From: Anaerolineae bacterium
GTDB taxonomy: Bacteria; Chloroflexota; Anaerolineae; Aggregatilineales; J027
Direction of reading: 5' to 3'
Assembly: GCA_019913005.1 (NCBI GenBank)
Contig: JAIOHL010000197.1
Span: 1-48,470 of the forward strand
DNA: 48,470 nt
Shown here in pieces: positions 8,866-16,172 of this stretch; within the stretch, counting starts at the first letter, position 1, and every line of letters starts with the position of its first letter. The position numbers were made by a program, and so were the translations under genes. The notes beneath the pieces were generated by a model, which saw only the letters and a program-made list of their open reading frames with translations, had not been told where the DNA came from and searched no databases.

Positions 8866-9585
8866 ATGACCGAACTCCTCTATCAACTCGATGCGTATCT
8901 ACGTGAATTTGAGGCTGTCGTTACTGCAATTGACCCCGAAACGAAGGGTGTCATTCTTGATAAAACAGCTTTCTATCCGGGTGGCGGGGGTCAGCAACCC
9001 GATGCCGGGGTGTTGATCGCAGGGGATGTTCGGTATGTCGTCAGCCAAGCCAAGAAAAATGGCGATACCGTGCTTCATTTAATCGAAGGAGAGGTGCGTC
9101 CTGCTGTCGGTACAACGGTCAAAGGGGTATTGGATTGGGAGCGGCGTTATGCCGCCATGCGTACTCACACCGCCATGCACATCCTGTGTGGGGTGATCTG
9201 GCGCAAATTTGGCGTCAGTGTGACGGGAGGTAATATGGAATTGCTCAAAGGGCGCATGGATTTTGAATTTGGCGAACTGACCCGTGACACGATAGCCGAA
9301 ATTGAGGGCGACATCAATGCCGAAGTAGCGGCGGCGCGTCCAGTGCGGGTAGCGATTCTGCCTCGTGATGAAGCCTTTCAAATCCCCGACCTCATTCGCA
9401 CCAAAATCAACCTGCTGCCTCCGCAAATCCAACAAGTTCGTACAGTGGAGCTTGTAGGATTAGATTTGCAGGCGGACGGCGGCACCCATGTCCACAATAC
9501 GTCGGAAGTCGGGCACATCCGCATCACCGACTATCAAAGCAAGGGCAAGGCCAATAAACGGCTCTATATTGAGCTAGACGCATAG
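8866..9585 (+). CDS. Alanyl-tRNA editing protein (AlaX type)
   Basis: 239 residues, matching medium-length AlaX. It resembles the editing domain of alanyl-tRNA synthetase, which removes serine or glycine from mischarged tRNA-Ala. TAFYPGGGGQQPD (34-46) and the zinc motif HTAMH (H101, H105) are intact, as is the GGTHVHNTSEVG motif with H208. The position of the usual fourth ligand, a cysteine four residues before that histidine, is Asp204 here. Some AlaX proteins may share this. Start ATG is preceded by GAGGTGA. It lies in a run of rightward genes with 20-45 base gaps. Confidence 0.85.
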   Translation: MTELLYQLDAYLREFEAVVTAIDPETKGVILDKTAFYPGGGGQQPDAGVLIAGDVRYVVSQAKKNGDTVLHLIEGEVRPAVGTTVKGVLDWERRYAAMRTHTAMHILCGVIWRKFGVSVTGGNMELLKGRMDFEFGELTRDTIAEIEGDINAEVAAARPVRVAILPRDEAFQIPDLIRTKINLLPPQIQQVRTVELVGLDLQADGGTHVHNTSEVGHIRITDYQSKGKANKRLYIELDA

Positions 9586-9605
9586 GGAAAATTTAGGGAA
9601 ATCTT

Positions 9606-10079
9606 ATGGAAATTCGCCACGCGACCCCTGACGATTATGCGCCAATTATCAAGGTTATAAATGACTGGTGGGGTGGTCGCCAGATGAGTGATATGCTGCC
9701 CAAGCTGTTTTTTGTGCATTTTCAGGACACCAGCTTTATTGCTATTGAGAACGACCAAATTGCAGGATTCCTCATTGGCTTCTTATCGCAAACGTTTCCG
9801 AATGAGGCGTATATTCATTTTGTGGGGGTACATCCCGATTTTCGGAAGAAAGGCGTGGGCAAGCTCCTGTACGAGCGTTTTTTTGAAGTGGTTCGTCAGC
9901 ATGACCGCCAAATCGTGCGCTGTGTCACCTCACCCATCAACCATACCTCGATTGCCTTCCATACCCGGATGGGATTTGTCGCCGAACCCGGCACATTGGT
10001 CAGTGAGTCGGGGGTTCCGGCATCCCCCAACTATGATGGGGCGGGGGAACATCGTGTGCGATTTGTCAAGGAAATTTAG
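9606..10079 (+). CDS. GNAT family N-acetyltransferase
   Basis: 157 residues. It begins MEIRHATPDDYAPI, the typical GNAT N-terminus. The acetyl-CoA pyrophosphate loop is seen in VGVHPDFRKKGVGKLLYE (R/Q-x-x-G-x-G/A pattern), followed by a C-terminal strand region with an FHTRMGF motif. The acceptor substrate is unknown. A Shine-Dalgarno (AGGGA) lies upstream, and the gene begins 20 bases after the tRNA-editing gene, so cotranscription is likely. Confidence 0.85.
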   Translation: MEIRHATPDDYAPIIKVINDWWGGRQMSDMLPKLFFVHFQDTSFIAIENDQIAGFLIGFLSQTFPNEAYIHFVGVHPDFRKKGVGKLLYERFFEVVRQHDRQIVRCVTSPINHTSIAFHTRMGFVAEPGTLVSESGVPASPNYDGAGEHRVRFVKEI

Positions 10080-10091
10080 TTGAAAACTCCC

Positions 10092-10119
10092 TAGACACCC
10101 CGCTGTAGCGTCCTATAAT
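10092..10119 (+). promoter_or_regulatory. Probable promoter of pcm
   Basis: TAGACA (10092-10097), a 16-base spacer and TATAAT (10114-10119), 45 bases before the start at 10164. Confidence 0.55.
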
Positions 10120-10163
10120 AGTCGTTAAGTATCAACAAGCTATCAGCGATTGGGACTCATGCT

Positions 10164-10820
10164 ATGCTGACCGACCAAGATTTTGCCCTTGAACGCGAGC
10201 ATATGGTACGGGAACAACTGATTGACCGCAATATCAGTGACCCACGAGTATTAGATGCCATGCGCCGTGTTCCTCGCCATGCTTTCGTTCCCGATAATCT
10301 CCAGTTTGCTGCTTACCGTGACCGCCCCCTCCCCATTGGACATGAACAAACGATTTCCCAGCCCTACATCGTGGCGTTGATGCTTGAACTGCTTCAATTG
10401 AGCGGGCATGAAATCATTCTGGAAATCGGTACCGGGTCAGGCTATCAAACTGCATTATTGGCGGAATTGGGTGCTTTTGTCTATTCGCTAGAGCGCAATC
10501 TCGATCTTGCCGAAAGAGCAGGCGAACGCTTGGCCGACCTCGGTTATCACAATGTCGAAGTCCTACCCGGCGATGGCAGTCAGGGTTTGGCAGATATGGC
10601 TCCGTTTGATGCAATTATCGTCAGTGCCTGTTCCCCCTCGATTCCCGGCCCCCTCCGTGCTCAGATGCGCGATAACGGACGGATGACAATTCCAGTTGGC
10701 TCGATGGAAAGCCAATATTTGGAGCGGGTCTGGCGCACAGGCGATACTTGGCACATTGAACGCCTAATCCCGGTGATGTTTGTGCCGCTTTTTGGACGCT
10801 ATGGTTTTACGGGACGCTAA
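10164..10820 (+). CDS. pcm: Protein-L-isoaspartate O-methyltransferase
   Basis: 218 residues, near the usual length. It methylates L-isoaspartyl residues in damaged proteins with SAM, starting their repair. Family signatures: RVPRHAFVP, an IGHEQTISQPYIVALM segment (the substrate-site motif), SAM motif EIGTGSGYQTALLAELG, and the C-terminal VMFVPLFGRYGF. The start ATG has GGGA upstream. It has its own likely promoter and ends at a hairpin shared with the convergent isocitrate lyase gene. Confidence 0.92.
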   Translation: MLTDQDFALEREHMVREQLIDRNISDPRVLDAMRRVPRHAFVPDNLQFAAYRDRPLPIGHEQTISQPYIVALMLELLQLSGHEIILEIGTGSGYQTALLAELGAFVYSLERNLDLAERAGERLADLGYHNVEVLPGDGSQGLADMAPFDAIIVSACSPSIPGPLRAQMRDNGRMTIPVGSMESQYLERVWRTGDTWHIERLIPVMFVPLFGRYGFTGR

Positions 10821-10851
10821 ACTATAGATGTTTAACAAGAAATAGAATACC

Positions 10852-10889
10852 AAAGAGGCAATTTGTTATGATGCGGTTGCCTCTTTTTC
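10852..10889. terminator. Bidirectional terminator between pcm and isocitrate lyase
   Basis: AAAGAGGCAA (10852-10861) pairs perfectly with TTGCCTCTTT (10877-10886), flanked by A and T runs so that it can serve both convergent genes. Confidence 0.8.
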
Positions 10890-10905
10890 ATTCGATTTGG
10901 ATCAA

Positions 10906-12198
10906 TCAGTGCATTTCAAATTGGGCCGTCTCGGTTGATCCTGCCAGAGCCGCTGTCGAAGTCGCCCCACTCGTGATGGTCAAGAGTACCTGATCAAAAT
11001 ATCCCGTACCCGATTCCCGTTGATGGCGTGTCCCGGAATAGCCATATTGCTCGGCAGCGAATTCTTGCTGCTGCAATTCGACATAGGCGCTCATCCCGGA
11101 TTGGGCGTAGCGTTGCGCCAAGTCGAAGGTGTGATAATTGATCGAGTGCCAGCCCGCCAATGTGATAAATTGGAATTTGTAGCCCATCGCTCCCAGTTCG
11201 CGCTGAAACCGAATGATCGTGAGGTCATCCAAACGACGTTTCCAATTGAAAGATGGGGAGCAGTTATAGGCCAACATCTTATCGGGGTACTGTGTGTGAA
11301 TAGCCTCAGCAAATTGACGGGCTTCATCCAAATCGGGCATGGAGGTCTCGCACCAAATCAAATCCGCATAGGGGGCATAGGCCAAGCCCCGTGCAATCGC
11401 AGATTCGATACCGGGTCGCACCATAAAATAGCCTTCGGGGGTGCGCTGCCCCGTCGTGAATTGATGGTCGTAAGGATCAATATCACTCATCAAAAGGGTC
11501 GCACTATTAGCATCAGTACGGGCGATCAAAACCGTCGGCACATCCAATACATCGGCGGCTAAACGCGCGGCGGTGAGGGTACGGATAAATTGAGAGGTCG
11601 GAATCAAAACCTTGCCACCTAGATGCCCACATTTTTTCTCCGCCGCCAATTGATCTTCAAAATGAACGCCAGACGCCCCTGCTTCGATCATGGATTTCAT
11701 CAATTCAAACGCATGGAGAGGGCCACCAAAACCCGCTTCAGCATCAGCCACAATCGGGGCATACCAATAGGTGCTGTCATCGCCCTCGGCCCGATGAATC
11801 TGGTCAGCGCGGGTCAAGGCGTTGTTGAGGCGCTTAATCAAATTCGGGACACTATTGGAGGGATAGAGGCTCTGGTCAGGATAGGTCTGCCCGGCTAAAT
11901 TAGCATCGGCGGCGACCTGCCACCCACTCAGGTAAATGGCTTTCAAACCAGCACGTACCATCTGAACCGCTTGTGCCCCGGTCATTGCGCCCAATGTGTG
12001 GATATAGGGTTCATCTCGTAACAATGACCACAACCGTTCGGCCCCAACCTGTGCTAAGGTGTGTTCGACCAAAATCGAAGCACGCAACCGAAGCACATCC
12101 ATTGCACTATAGGGGCGTTGAATACCCTGCCAACGCGGATTGGTTTGCCACTCACGTTCTAGTTGCTGCTCTTGCTGTTGGATGGTAGTTTTTGGCAT
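10906..12198 (-). CDS. aceA: Isocitrate lyase
   Basis: 430 residues, the length of bacterial AceA. It cleaves isocitrate to succinate and glyoxylate, the first step of the glyoxylate shunt, allowing growth on acetate or fatty acids. The catalytic signature KKCGHLGGK is present (K188, K189, C190, G191, H192), with [10 protein letters not shown] and the Mg2+ region ADAEAGFGG also intact. A strong ribosome site (GAGAGGA) lies upstream of the ATG. Malate synthase, the partner enzyme, is 23 kb away on the same strand. The 210 bases upstream hold no promoter I can call with confidence. Confidence 0.95.
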   Translation of the reverse strand: MPKTTIQQQEQQLEREWQTNPRWQGIQRPYSAMDVLRLRASILVEHTLAQVGAERLWSLLRDEPYIHTLGAMTGAQAVQMVRAGLKAIYLSGWQVAADANLAGQTYPDQSLYPSNSVPNLIKRLNNALTRADQIHRAEGDDSTYWYAPIVADAEAGFGGPLHAFELMKSMIEAGASGVHFEDQLAAEKKCGHLGGKVLIPTSQFIRTLTAARLAADVLDVPTVLIARTDANSATLLMSDIDPYDHQFTTGQRTPEGYFMVRPGIESAIARGLAYAPYADLIWCETSMPDLDEARQFAEAIHTQYPDKMLAYNCSPSFNWKRRLDDLTIIRFQRELGAMGYKFQFITLAGWHSINYHTFDLAQRYAQSGMSAYVELQQQEFAAEQYGYSGTRHQRESGTGYFDQVLLTITSGATSTAALAGSTETAQFEMH

Positions 12199-12408
12199 GG
12201 CGTCCTCTCACATGAATTCAATTATTGGAAATTTGGTGAATCCCGATCTATTGTGAATAATGGTACAAATTCGGATTATGGGTTAAAACGCATCTTTCGA
12301 TAGTTTTTGAAAAGCAGATGGGTAGGTCAGTCGGTCAATACTCCCCACCCGGTTGTGTAGGATTTCACAGATCGCCGTTTTGAGGTAAGGTATCGCTTTT
12401 GGAGTTTT

Positions 12409-13125
12409 GTGAGGTTAGATAAATTGCCCCCGAAAAATGAACTTGCCTCGCGGCGGATTCTCTCAGTCACAGAGGAAGAATTAAGCCGCATCGTCTTAGA
12501 TATTCATGATGGGCCAGTCCAGAATTTGTTCGCGGCCCTCTCGCTCATTACCCGCCTACAAAACGAGATTTCCCATCTGTCCTTTGAGCAATTACAATCA
12601 GCAGGAGTTGGCGAACTTATCCCAATTGTGGGGCAAGTGGAGAAATTGATTGAAAACTCGCTGCACGAAATAAAATTCTTTTTGGGGACTTTTCGTCCAC
12701 CCGAATTCCACCGCCGAACACTGGCTTCGATTGCCGAGGGGTTGGTGTATCAGCATGAGGAATGGACAGGTTGCACCGTCGAGTTGAATATATTGCCCCT
12801 CCCAGAAAACATTTCCCTGCCCAGCAAAATCGCACTGTATCGGATTTTTCAGGAAGCACTTTCGAACGGATTTCGCCATGCCGGGGTAGACCGCCAGTGG
12901 GTAAAATTATGGAGTGAGGGCAACATGATTTGTTTGGAGGTGATAGATGAGGGCAAAGGTTTTGACCCACCACCACTTGAAGGCCCAACCGCCACCGAAC
13001 AGGAAGCCCATATCGGCCTGCGCGGGATGCGTGACCGCGTGGCCCTGCTTGACGGCACATTTCAATTGACCAGCAGCCCCGGTAAAGGGACTCAAATTTT
13101 AGTGAAGATACCCGCCTATGTCTGA
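12409..13125 (+). CDS. Soluble NarL-group sensor histidine kinase
   Basis: GTG start with GGAG upstream; 238 residues. The HisKA_3-type dimerisation motif is DIHDGPVQNLF with phospho-acceptor His33. The HATPase_c domain follows: N box around FQEALSNGFRHAG, G1 in DEGKGFDPP, then HIGLRGMRDRVALLDG and SSPGKGTQILVKIP. There is no transmembrane segment, PAS or GAF domain; only about 20 residues precede the kinase core. The signal must therefore come from a partner or be cytoplasmic. The 3' end overlaps the response-regulator gene by 8 bases. Confidence 0.88.
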   Translation: MRLDKLPPKNELASRRILSVTEEELSRIVLDIHDGPVQNLFAALSLITRLQNEISHLSFEQLQSAGVGELIPIVGQVEKLIENSLHEIKFFLGTFRPPEFHRRTLASIAEGLVYQHEEWTGCTVELNILPLPENISLPSKIALYRIFQEALSNGFRHAGVDRQWVKLWSEGNMICLEVIDEGKGFDPPPLEGPTATEQEAHIGLRGMRDRVALLDGTFQLTSSPGKGTQILVKIPAYV

Positions 13126-13756
13126 AAAAATTCGTCTCATGCTTGCCGATGACCATGCGCTGGTATTGCAGGGATTAACCACTCTGCTTGAACAAATCCC
13201 GGATATGGAAGTCGTGGCGACGGCCCATAATGGCGACGAGCTATTGAACCTCTTAGGCCAGCAACAAGTTGATGTAGTGGTCATGGATTTACAGATGCCC
13301 TATCACGGGCTGACGGCGCTGGCGGAAATCCGCAAACGTGGCATGGCGGTGCATGTGCTGGTACTGACCGCTTTTGGGGATGGGGATAGCATCCGGTCAG
13401 CGCTTGAATTGGAGGCGGAGGGGTTCGCCCTTAAAACAGAATCCCCGACACAGACAGTCGAGGCGATTCGACAGGTGGCACAGGGGCGGTTAGTCTTTCC
13501 GCGTGCTGCCCAACGCTGGTTGGCAGTACAGCAGAAGCCTCAGATTCAAGCCGAAAGCCTGCTGTCGCCGCGTGAATCGGATGTCTTGAAACAAGTAGCA
13601 CGTGGGCTGACCAATCCAGAAATTGCGGGTCAGTTGAATGTCAGCGAAAATACCGTGCGTTTTCACCTGAAAAATATTTTTGAGAAATTGAGAGTCACCA
13701 ATCGCACTGAGGCCGCCGCGTGGTTTTTTCAACAGGGTGGCTCAGTCGAATTGTAA
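13118..13756 (+). CDS. LuxR/NarL-type response regulator
   Basis: 212 residues. The receiver domain (about 1-125) has the acidic pair D11/D12, phospho-acceptor D57 (VVVMDLQMP), T84 and K106. The C-terminal HTH (about 148-205) reads SPRESDVLKQVARGLTNPEIAGQLNVSENTVRFHLKNIF, a full LuxR-type DNA-binding domain. It is translationally coupled to the kinase gene by an 8-base overlap, so the two form a two-component pair. An ECF sigma gene starts 12 bases downstream; the regulator may control it, which is inference. Confidence 0.92.
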   Translation: MSEKIRLMLADDHALVLQGLTTLLEQIPDMEVVATAHNGDELLNLLGQQQVDVVVMDLQMPYHGLTALAEIRKRGMAVHVLVLTAFGDGDSIRSALELEAEGFALKTESPTQTVEAIRQVAQGRLVFPRAAQRWLAVQQKPQIQAESLLSPRESDVLKQVARGLTNPEIAGQLNVSENTVRFHLKNIFEKLRVTNRTEAAAWFFQQGGSVEL

Positions 13757-13768
13757 TGGGGGAAATCC

Positions 13769-14404
13769 ATGTTAACGATTGAGGACGCGGACATCATTCA
13801 AGGACTTCGACGTGGTGATGAGAGTGTCTTTGCATCCCTGTTTGATGGCTATCAAAACTCACTGCTCCGCTTGGCATTGATGTATGCCGCCGACCAGCGC
13901 CTTGCCGAAGAAATTGTCCAAGAGACATGGCTGGCGGTCTTAAAAGGCATACATCGCTTTGAGGGTCGTTCGGCACTCAAAACATGGATATACAGCATCC
14001 TCATCAATCGAGCCAAAACCGTCGCACAACATGAAGGCCGCTATAATAACTTGACACTATCGCTGGATGAGCAACCGGAATCAAACGAGCCGTCCGTACC
14101 AGTAGATCGGTTTCACCCAGACGACGATCACCCCTATCCGCATCATTGGTTGAACGGCCCATCAGACTGGGGTGACCTCCCCGAAGACAAATTACTATCG
14201 GATGAGACCCAAAAGGTGATTTTAGCCGCGATTGATGGTCTGTCCCCAAACCAGCGCGAAGTGATTACCCTGCGTGATATTGAAATGCTGTCGTCGGAAG
14301 AAGCCTGTAACATCTTAGGGATTAGTGAGTCTAATCAGCGGGTTTTGCTACATCGAGCACGGGCCAAAGTACGGCAGGCATTGGAAGGATATTTGGAGCG
14401 ATAA
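13769..14404 (+). CDS. ECF-type RNA polymerase sigma factor
   Basis: 211 residues. Region 2 (about 10-85) includes DQRLAEEIVQETWLAVLKGIHRFEGRSALKTWIYSI-type residues. Region 4 (about 150-205) reads LSPNQREVITLRDIEMLSSEEACNILGIS with a following HRARAKVRQAL helix. The linker is longer than usual and rich in His, Pro and Asp (about residues 108-135). The gene starts 12 bases after the response regulator and ends 9 bases before a small zinc-finger protein that is probably its anti-sigma factor. Confidence 0.88.
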   Translation: MLTIEDADIIQGLRRGDESVFASLFDGYQNSLLRLALMYAADQRLAEEIVQETWLAVLKGIHRFEGRSALKTWIYSILINRAKTVAQHEGRYNNLTLSLDEQPESNEPSVPVDRFHPDDDHPYPHHWLNGPSDWGDLPEDKLLSDETQKVILAAIDGLSPNQREVITLRDIEMLSSEEACNILGISESNQRVLLHRARAKVRQALEGYLER

Positions 14405-14413
14405 GGCGCAACT

Positions 14414-14695
14414 ATGGACGAACACGATTTAACCTGCCAAGAATTGGTAGAACTGGTTACGGATTATTTGGAAGGGGCATTGCCTGAAACGCAGTTCAAG
14501 CGTTTTGAGGAACACCTCTCCGGTTGTCATGATTGTCATCATTATTTCGACCAGATGCGGTTTACCATCCGTCTGGTGGGTCGGCTTTCCGAATCACACT
14601 TGAGTTCCGGGGCCAAAGATGAACTTCTCGACTTGTTCCGCGATTGGAAAAAAGAACTGCCCGAACAGGAAAAACCAGAAAACTTAGAAGAATAG
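14414..14695 (+). CDS. Putative zinc-finger (zf-HC2) anti-sigma factor, soluble
   Basis: 93 residues. The anti-sigma zinc-finger pattern HxxxCxxC is present (H34, C38, C41) within EEHLSGCHDC, after a typical start (TCQELVELVTDYLEGAL). No membrane segment follows, so it would act in the cytoplasm, as redox- or metal-sensing ZAS proteins do. Its position immediately after the sigma gene supports a sigma/anti-sigma pair. No terminator is seen before the lysine-operon promoter 23 bases downstream. Confidence 0.8.
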   Translation: MDEHDLTCQELVELVTDYLEGALPETQFKRFEEHLSGCHDCHHYFDQMRFTIRLVGRLSESHLSSGAKDELLDLFRDWKKELPEQEKPENLEE

Positions 14696-14717
14696 TTGGT
14701 TATTTCATCCAAATGTA

Positions 14718-14746
14718 TTGACAGAAAAATTGGACTGCGTTATCTT
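14718..14746 (+). promoter_or_regulatory. Promoter of the lysine operon leader
   Basis: TTGACA (14718-14723), exactly 17 bases, then TATCTT (14741-14746). The first leader ORF starts about 33 bases after the expected transcription start. Confidence 0.75.
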
Positions 14747-14785
14747 TTTGCCCACTTACAAAGTATCAACGAGCAATTAATCAAC

Positions 14786-14839
14786 ATGACCATTTCATCT
14801 GTGACTTTGAAAAAAGGCAAAAAACCGAATCACACCTAA
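14786..14839 (+). CDS. Leader peptide 1 of the lysine operon (17 residues, four Lys codons)
   Basis: A short ORF reading MTISSVTLKKGKKPNHT then TAA. Four of its 17 codons are lysine, all AAA, clustered at 14810-14824. It lies directly between a consensus promoter and a terminator, upstream of a complete lysine operon, which is the classical arrangement of an attenuator leader peptide. The ribosome site is weak (CGAG at a distance). Leader-peptide attenuation has been reported for the lysine cluster of Thermus thermophilus, which uses the same LysW pathway. The reading here rests on sequence only, but a second similar ORF downstream makes chance unlikely. Confidence 0.7.
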   Translation: MTISSVTLKKGKKPNHT

Positions 14840-14901
14840 CGGGTGGTTTTTGTGTTTTGCCAACAAGGGCACAGCCAAAAAGCAGATACTGAATGCCACC
14901 C
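14831..14901 (+). promoter_or_regulatory. Attenuator 1 pairing regions (1:2 and 2:3)
   Basis: Region 1 CACC (14833-14836, inside the last leader codons) can pair with GGTG (14842-14845). Region 2 GGGTGG (14841-14846) is a perfect complement of region 3 CCACCC (14896-14901), the 5' arm of the following terminator. A ribosome stalled at the Lys codons would cover region 1 and free region 2 to pair with 3, preventing termination. A ribosome at the stop codon (14837-14839) would cover region 2, so that 3 pairs with 4. Confidence 0.65.
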
Positions 14902-14917
14902 AACGCGGTGGTTTTTT
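14896..14917 (+). terminator. Attenuator 1 terminator (3:4)
   Basis: CCACC (14896-14900), a 6-base loop, GGTGG (14907-14911) and TTTTTT (14912-14917). It lies between the two leader ORFs. Confidence 0.75.
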
Positions 14918-14951
14918 GTTTTTAGGGGTCATAGGTAACAGGGAAATTAGC

Positions 14952-15032
14952 ATGATTTTTATAGACAGCATCAGCAAAAAAGCGAAAAAACCGAACACCC
15001 GCTGGCGGCGATTAGCCCGACAGTGCGCTTGA
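14952..15032 (+). CDS. Leader peptide 2 of the lysine operon (26 residues, four Lys codons)
   Basis: A second short ORF, ATG 14952 with AGGGA about 8 bases upstream, ending TGA at 15030-15032. It contains SKKAKKPNT, which mirrors KKGKKPNHT of the first leader, with all four lysines again AAA (14976-14990). After these it continues for 16 codons, Arg-rich, to the stop. It is followed 28 bases later by the strong terminator that directly precedes lysW. The matching KK(G/A)KKPN core suggests the two leaders arose by duplication or by common constraint. The frame is open further upstream, but no better start is seen. Confidence 0.65.
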   Translation: MIFIDSISKKAKKPNTRWRRLARQCA

Positions 15033-15060
15033 TGCTGGATTGAGTGAAATCAACCACCGC

Positions 15061-15098
15061 GCCCTCTCTGGAATATCGCCAGAGGGGGCGTTTTTGTT
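15061..15098 (+). terminator. Attenuator 2 terminator before lysW
   Basis: GCCCTCTCTGG (15061-15071) and CCAGAGGGGGC (15079-15089) pair with one mismatch around a 7-base loop, followed by GTTTTTG. It sits 38 bases upstream of lysW, in the same transcript direction, so it must be read through for expression. Possible competitors: GTGCGC at 15023-15028 with GCGCCC at 15059-15064, or CTGGCG at 15002-15007 with CGCCAG at 15077-15082. Confidence 0.8.
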
Positions 15099-15135
15099 TC
15101 ATAGCCAAGTGTTCAATCAATAGGAGCGTTTCAAA

Positions 15136-15312
15136 ATGAGCAATAACAATGTCGAATGTCTGGAATGTGGTGCAGATGTACGAGTGCCCGGCAATGTGAT
15201 GCAGGGTGAAATTTTGAAGTGTGGGGACTGTGGCATTGAGCTAGAAGTCACTGAACTGAACCCCCTGACCATTGACCTCGCGCCGATGGAAATGGAGGAC
15301 TGGGGCGAATGA
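15136..15312 (+). CDS. lysW: LysW, amino-group carrier protein for lysine biosynthesis
   Basis: 58 residues, the usual LysW length. LysW carries alpha-aminoadipate on the gamma-carboxyl of its C-terminal Glu so that the side chain can be converted to lysine while protected. The zinc-binding pairs CLEC (C8, C11) and CGDC (C29, C32) are present and the protein ends in the signature EDWGE. AGGAG lies 9 bases upstream of the ATG. The stop overlaps the lysX start (ATGA). It is the first structural gene after the two leader peptides. Confidence 0.95.
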   Translation: MSNNNVECLECGADVRVPGNVMQGEILKCGDCGIELEVTELNPLTIDLAPMEMEDWGE

Positions 15313-16172
15313 GCGCCAGAATCGGAATTTTGTGCAGCCGCGTCCGCATCGAAGAAAAGCTGTTGTTCGCGGCCTTTGAAGAATTGGGCATCAATCCTGT
15401 GCGGTTGGACGAACGTGAGATGATTGCACGGATCGGCGAATTTGCCCCGGAAGTGGATGTGGTGTTGGAACGCAGCATCAGCACCTCGGCGGGATTGGTC
15501 GCGGCCCAATTGTTGGAAGCGGCCCATATCCCCGTCATCAATAGCCATGCCACCGCCAGTACCTGCGCCGATAAGATTCGCACCACGATTGCGCTGGCTC
15601 AACAGGGCGTACCGCAGCCGATTACCGAAGTCGCCATGAGTGCCGAATCCGCCCTTGCCGCGATTGAGCAGATGGGCTATCCGGTTGTCCTCAAGCCCCC
15701 GATTGGCTCATGGGGGCGTTTGTTGGCACGGGTCAATGATCGGGACGCCGCCGAAGCCATCCTTGAACATAAAGAAACGCTCGGCGGGGTCAGTCACCAG
15801 ATTTATTACATTCAGGAATATATCGAAAAGCCCGCCCGTGACATCCGCGCTTTTGTCATCGGCACTGAAACCATCTGCGCAATCTACCGCAACTCACTCC
15901 ACTGGATAACCAACACGGCACGCGGCGGCAAGGCCAGCAACTGCCCCATCACCGATGATATTGCCGAAATTTGCCAAAACGCGGCGTTGGCAGTCAGCGG
16001 CGGTCAAGGGGGCATCTTGGCGATTGACTTGCTGGAAGACCCCGAACGCGGTTTGCTGGTCTGCGAAGTCAATCACACGATGGAATTCCGCAACAGCATT
16101 GATACAACGGGAGTCAATATCCCGCTACGTATGGCCCAGTTTGTGCTGAACGGCGTCGAGGTGGTGCGATGA
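15309..16172 (+). CDS. lysX: LysX, LysW-alpha-aminoadipate ligase
   Basis: 287 residues, an ATP-grasp enzyme (RimK-like) that attaches alpha-aminoadipate to the C-terminal Glu of LysW using ATP. The ATP-grasp core includes [32 protein letters not shown] and [12 protein letters not shown] with the metal-binding Glu and Asn. The segment WITNTARGG fits LysX, which recognises aminoadipate, rather than ArgX. The start overlaps lysW and the stop overlaps lysY, both by four bases. Confidence 0.93.
   Translation: MSARIGILCSRVRIEEKLLFAAFEELGINPVRLDEREMIARIGEFAPEVDVVLERSISTSAGLVAAQLLEAAHIPVINSHATASTCADKIRTTIALAQQGVPQPITEVAMSAESALAAIEQMGYPVVLKPPIGSWGRLLARVNDRDAAEAILEHKETLGGVSHQIYYIQEYIEKPARDIRAFVIGTETICAIYRNSLHWITNTARGGKASNCPITDDIAEICQNAALAVSGGQGGILAIDLLEDPERGLLVCEVNHTMEFRNSIDTTGVNIPLRMAQFVLNGVEVVR

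Noticed and set aside
14850-15032. 60-codon ORF as a normal small gene
   Set aside because: Its first half lies on the terminator of attenuator 1 and lacks a ribosome site; the 26-codon ORF from 14952 has a ribosome site and mirrors leader 1.
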